Positions 63,412 through 64,000 of a stretch of DNA of 64,000 bases are shown piece by piece. Both the position numbers and the translations under genes were made by a program. Location: NCBI RefSeq assembly GCF_030532715.1, contig NZ_JAUNKO010000002.1, positions 319,413-383,412 on the forward strand. Direction: 5' to 3'. The DNA is from Corynebacterium sp. (GTDB lineage Bacteria > Actinomycetota > Actinomycetes > Mycobacteriales > Mycobacteriaceae). A model generated the notes under the pieces. It did not search any database. It was given only the letters and a program-made list of their open reading frames with translations, and was not told the DNA's origin. Position 1 is the stretch's first letter, and every line of letters begins with the position of its first letter.

Positions 63412-64000
63412 GCGACATGCACGCAGCGAGCCGCGAAGCACTGGCGAACGCAACGAGCATCCTTGACACCGCGTTGTCTGGGGGCACCAATGTAGTCGCT
63501 GTCGCCGCACAGACTGGTACCGAACTGTTCGACGTCGTCGAGGTCCTTGACGGTGACCGCGCCCTGCGTGTTGCTGTGGCTGATGCGTCAGCCGCACCCG
63601 AGCAGCGCTCTGGCCTGGTGACGGCAGTCTTCGGTGGGAAGGTGTCCGACACCACCCTCCGTGTCCTTGTCGACGCCGCGGCCCAGGTCTGGTCCACCCC
63701 GCGCGAACTGCGCACAGGCCTCGTCCAACTAGGCCGTCGCGCCCTATTGCGCGCAGCCGAAAAGCAGAACCAGTTGGCACAGGTCGAAGAGGAACTCTTC
63801 CGCTTCGGCCGCATCCTGGAAGGTGAAAAGCAACTGACCGGGCTGCTGGGGGACCGTAACGCAACCCCGGCCGCGAAGCGTCAACTGCTGGCCTCCGTGC
63901 TCTACGGCAAGGTGAACTCCATCACCGAAGCGTTAGCGCTTCAGGTCATTGGCCGACCCGACAGCAACCCCATCGACGATATGGCGAACCTTTCCGCAGC
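63408..64000 (+). CDS. atpH: ATP synthase F1 subunit delta (3' end outside window)
   Basis: About 197 codons are present before the window ends; corynebacterial delta subunits have about 270. The product starts [12 protein letters not shown] from GTG 63408, which overlaps the atpF stop, or at ATG 63417. Delta-subunit segments include [20 protein letters not shown] and [15 protein letters not shown]. It joins F1 to the peripheral stalk. atpAGDC should follow beyond the window. Confidence 0.93.
   Translation, partial: MSDMHAASREALANATSILDTALSGGTNVVAVAAQTGTELFDVVEVLDGDRALRVAVADASAAPEQRSGLVTAVFGGKVSDTTLRVLVDAAAQVWSTPRELRTGLVQLGRRALLRAAEKQNQLAQVEEELFRFGRILEGEKQLTGLLGDRNATPAAKRQLLASVLYGKVNSITEALALQVIGRPDSNPIDDMANLSA

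Overview
The window is a 64 kb chromosomal segment of high GC content. It comes almost certainly from a Corynebacterium species, though the species cannot be named from sequence alone. Evidence: DtxR-type operators, GTG/TTG starts, and the order argS-lysA ... hom-thrB ... narIJHGK-mog-moa/moe ... rho-prfA-prmC-tsaC-wecA-atp, which from memory matches the order in C. glutamicum. It carries housekeeping and respiratory genes broken by small accessory inserts. I see no insertion sequence, prophage or CRISPR array.

Layout. 1-930 is the 3' end of a DEAD-box RNA helicase gene. 1.2-10.9 kb is an accessory envelope region: an Ala-rich exported coiled-coil protein behind two DtxR-like boxes, a secreted alpha/beta hydrolase, a divergent single-module Pls/PosA-type peptide synthetase with three membrane/hexapeptide modules, an acyltransferase-like membrane protein, a DUF2269 protein and an exported HNH nuclease. 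11.0-12.5 kb is putP. 12.6-20.4 kb is a DNA-metabolism run: SNF2 helicase, SWIM zinc-finger protein, and an SbcD/SbcC (YhaO/YhaN-like) nuclease-ATPase pair. 20.4-22.4 kb holds yceI with a divergent MarR gene, a PspC-domain gene and tRNA-Arg(CCG). 22.4-25.3 kb is lutABC for lactate oxidation.

25.8-35.2 kb is the aspartate-family block argS-lysA and hom-thrB, split by a three-gene insert (DLH-type hydrolase, TetR regulator, MMPL transporter). 35.2-37.1 kb has an ArsR/SufR-like regulator and an HxlR regulator divergent from an NAD(P)-binding protein. 37.1-53.1 kb is a respiratory nitrate island: a modA and modBC fusion for molybdate uptake, narKGHJI, and molybdenum-cofactor genes mog, mobA, moaC, moeA, moaE, moaD and moaA. 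These link molybdate import, cofactor synthesis and nitrate reductase assembly. 53.2-54.9 kb is an acyl-CoA synthetase. 55.2-64.0 kb is the conserved rho-prfA-prmC-tsaC-wecA-(AtpI-like)-atpBEFH run; atpH is cut by the window end.

Most promising for follow-up: the polylysine-synthetase-like NRPS with a lysine-like specificity code, the DtxR-box-controlled Ala-rich surface protein, and the SNF2/SWIM/YhaO/YhaN run, whose ATPase lacks a zinc hook and whose nuclease has an altered first metal motif. All functions here are inferred from sequence motifs read by eye; no database search was possible.
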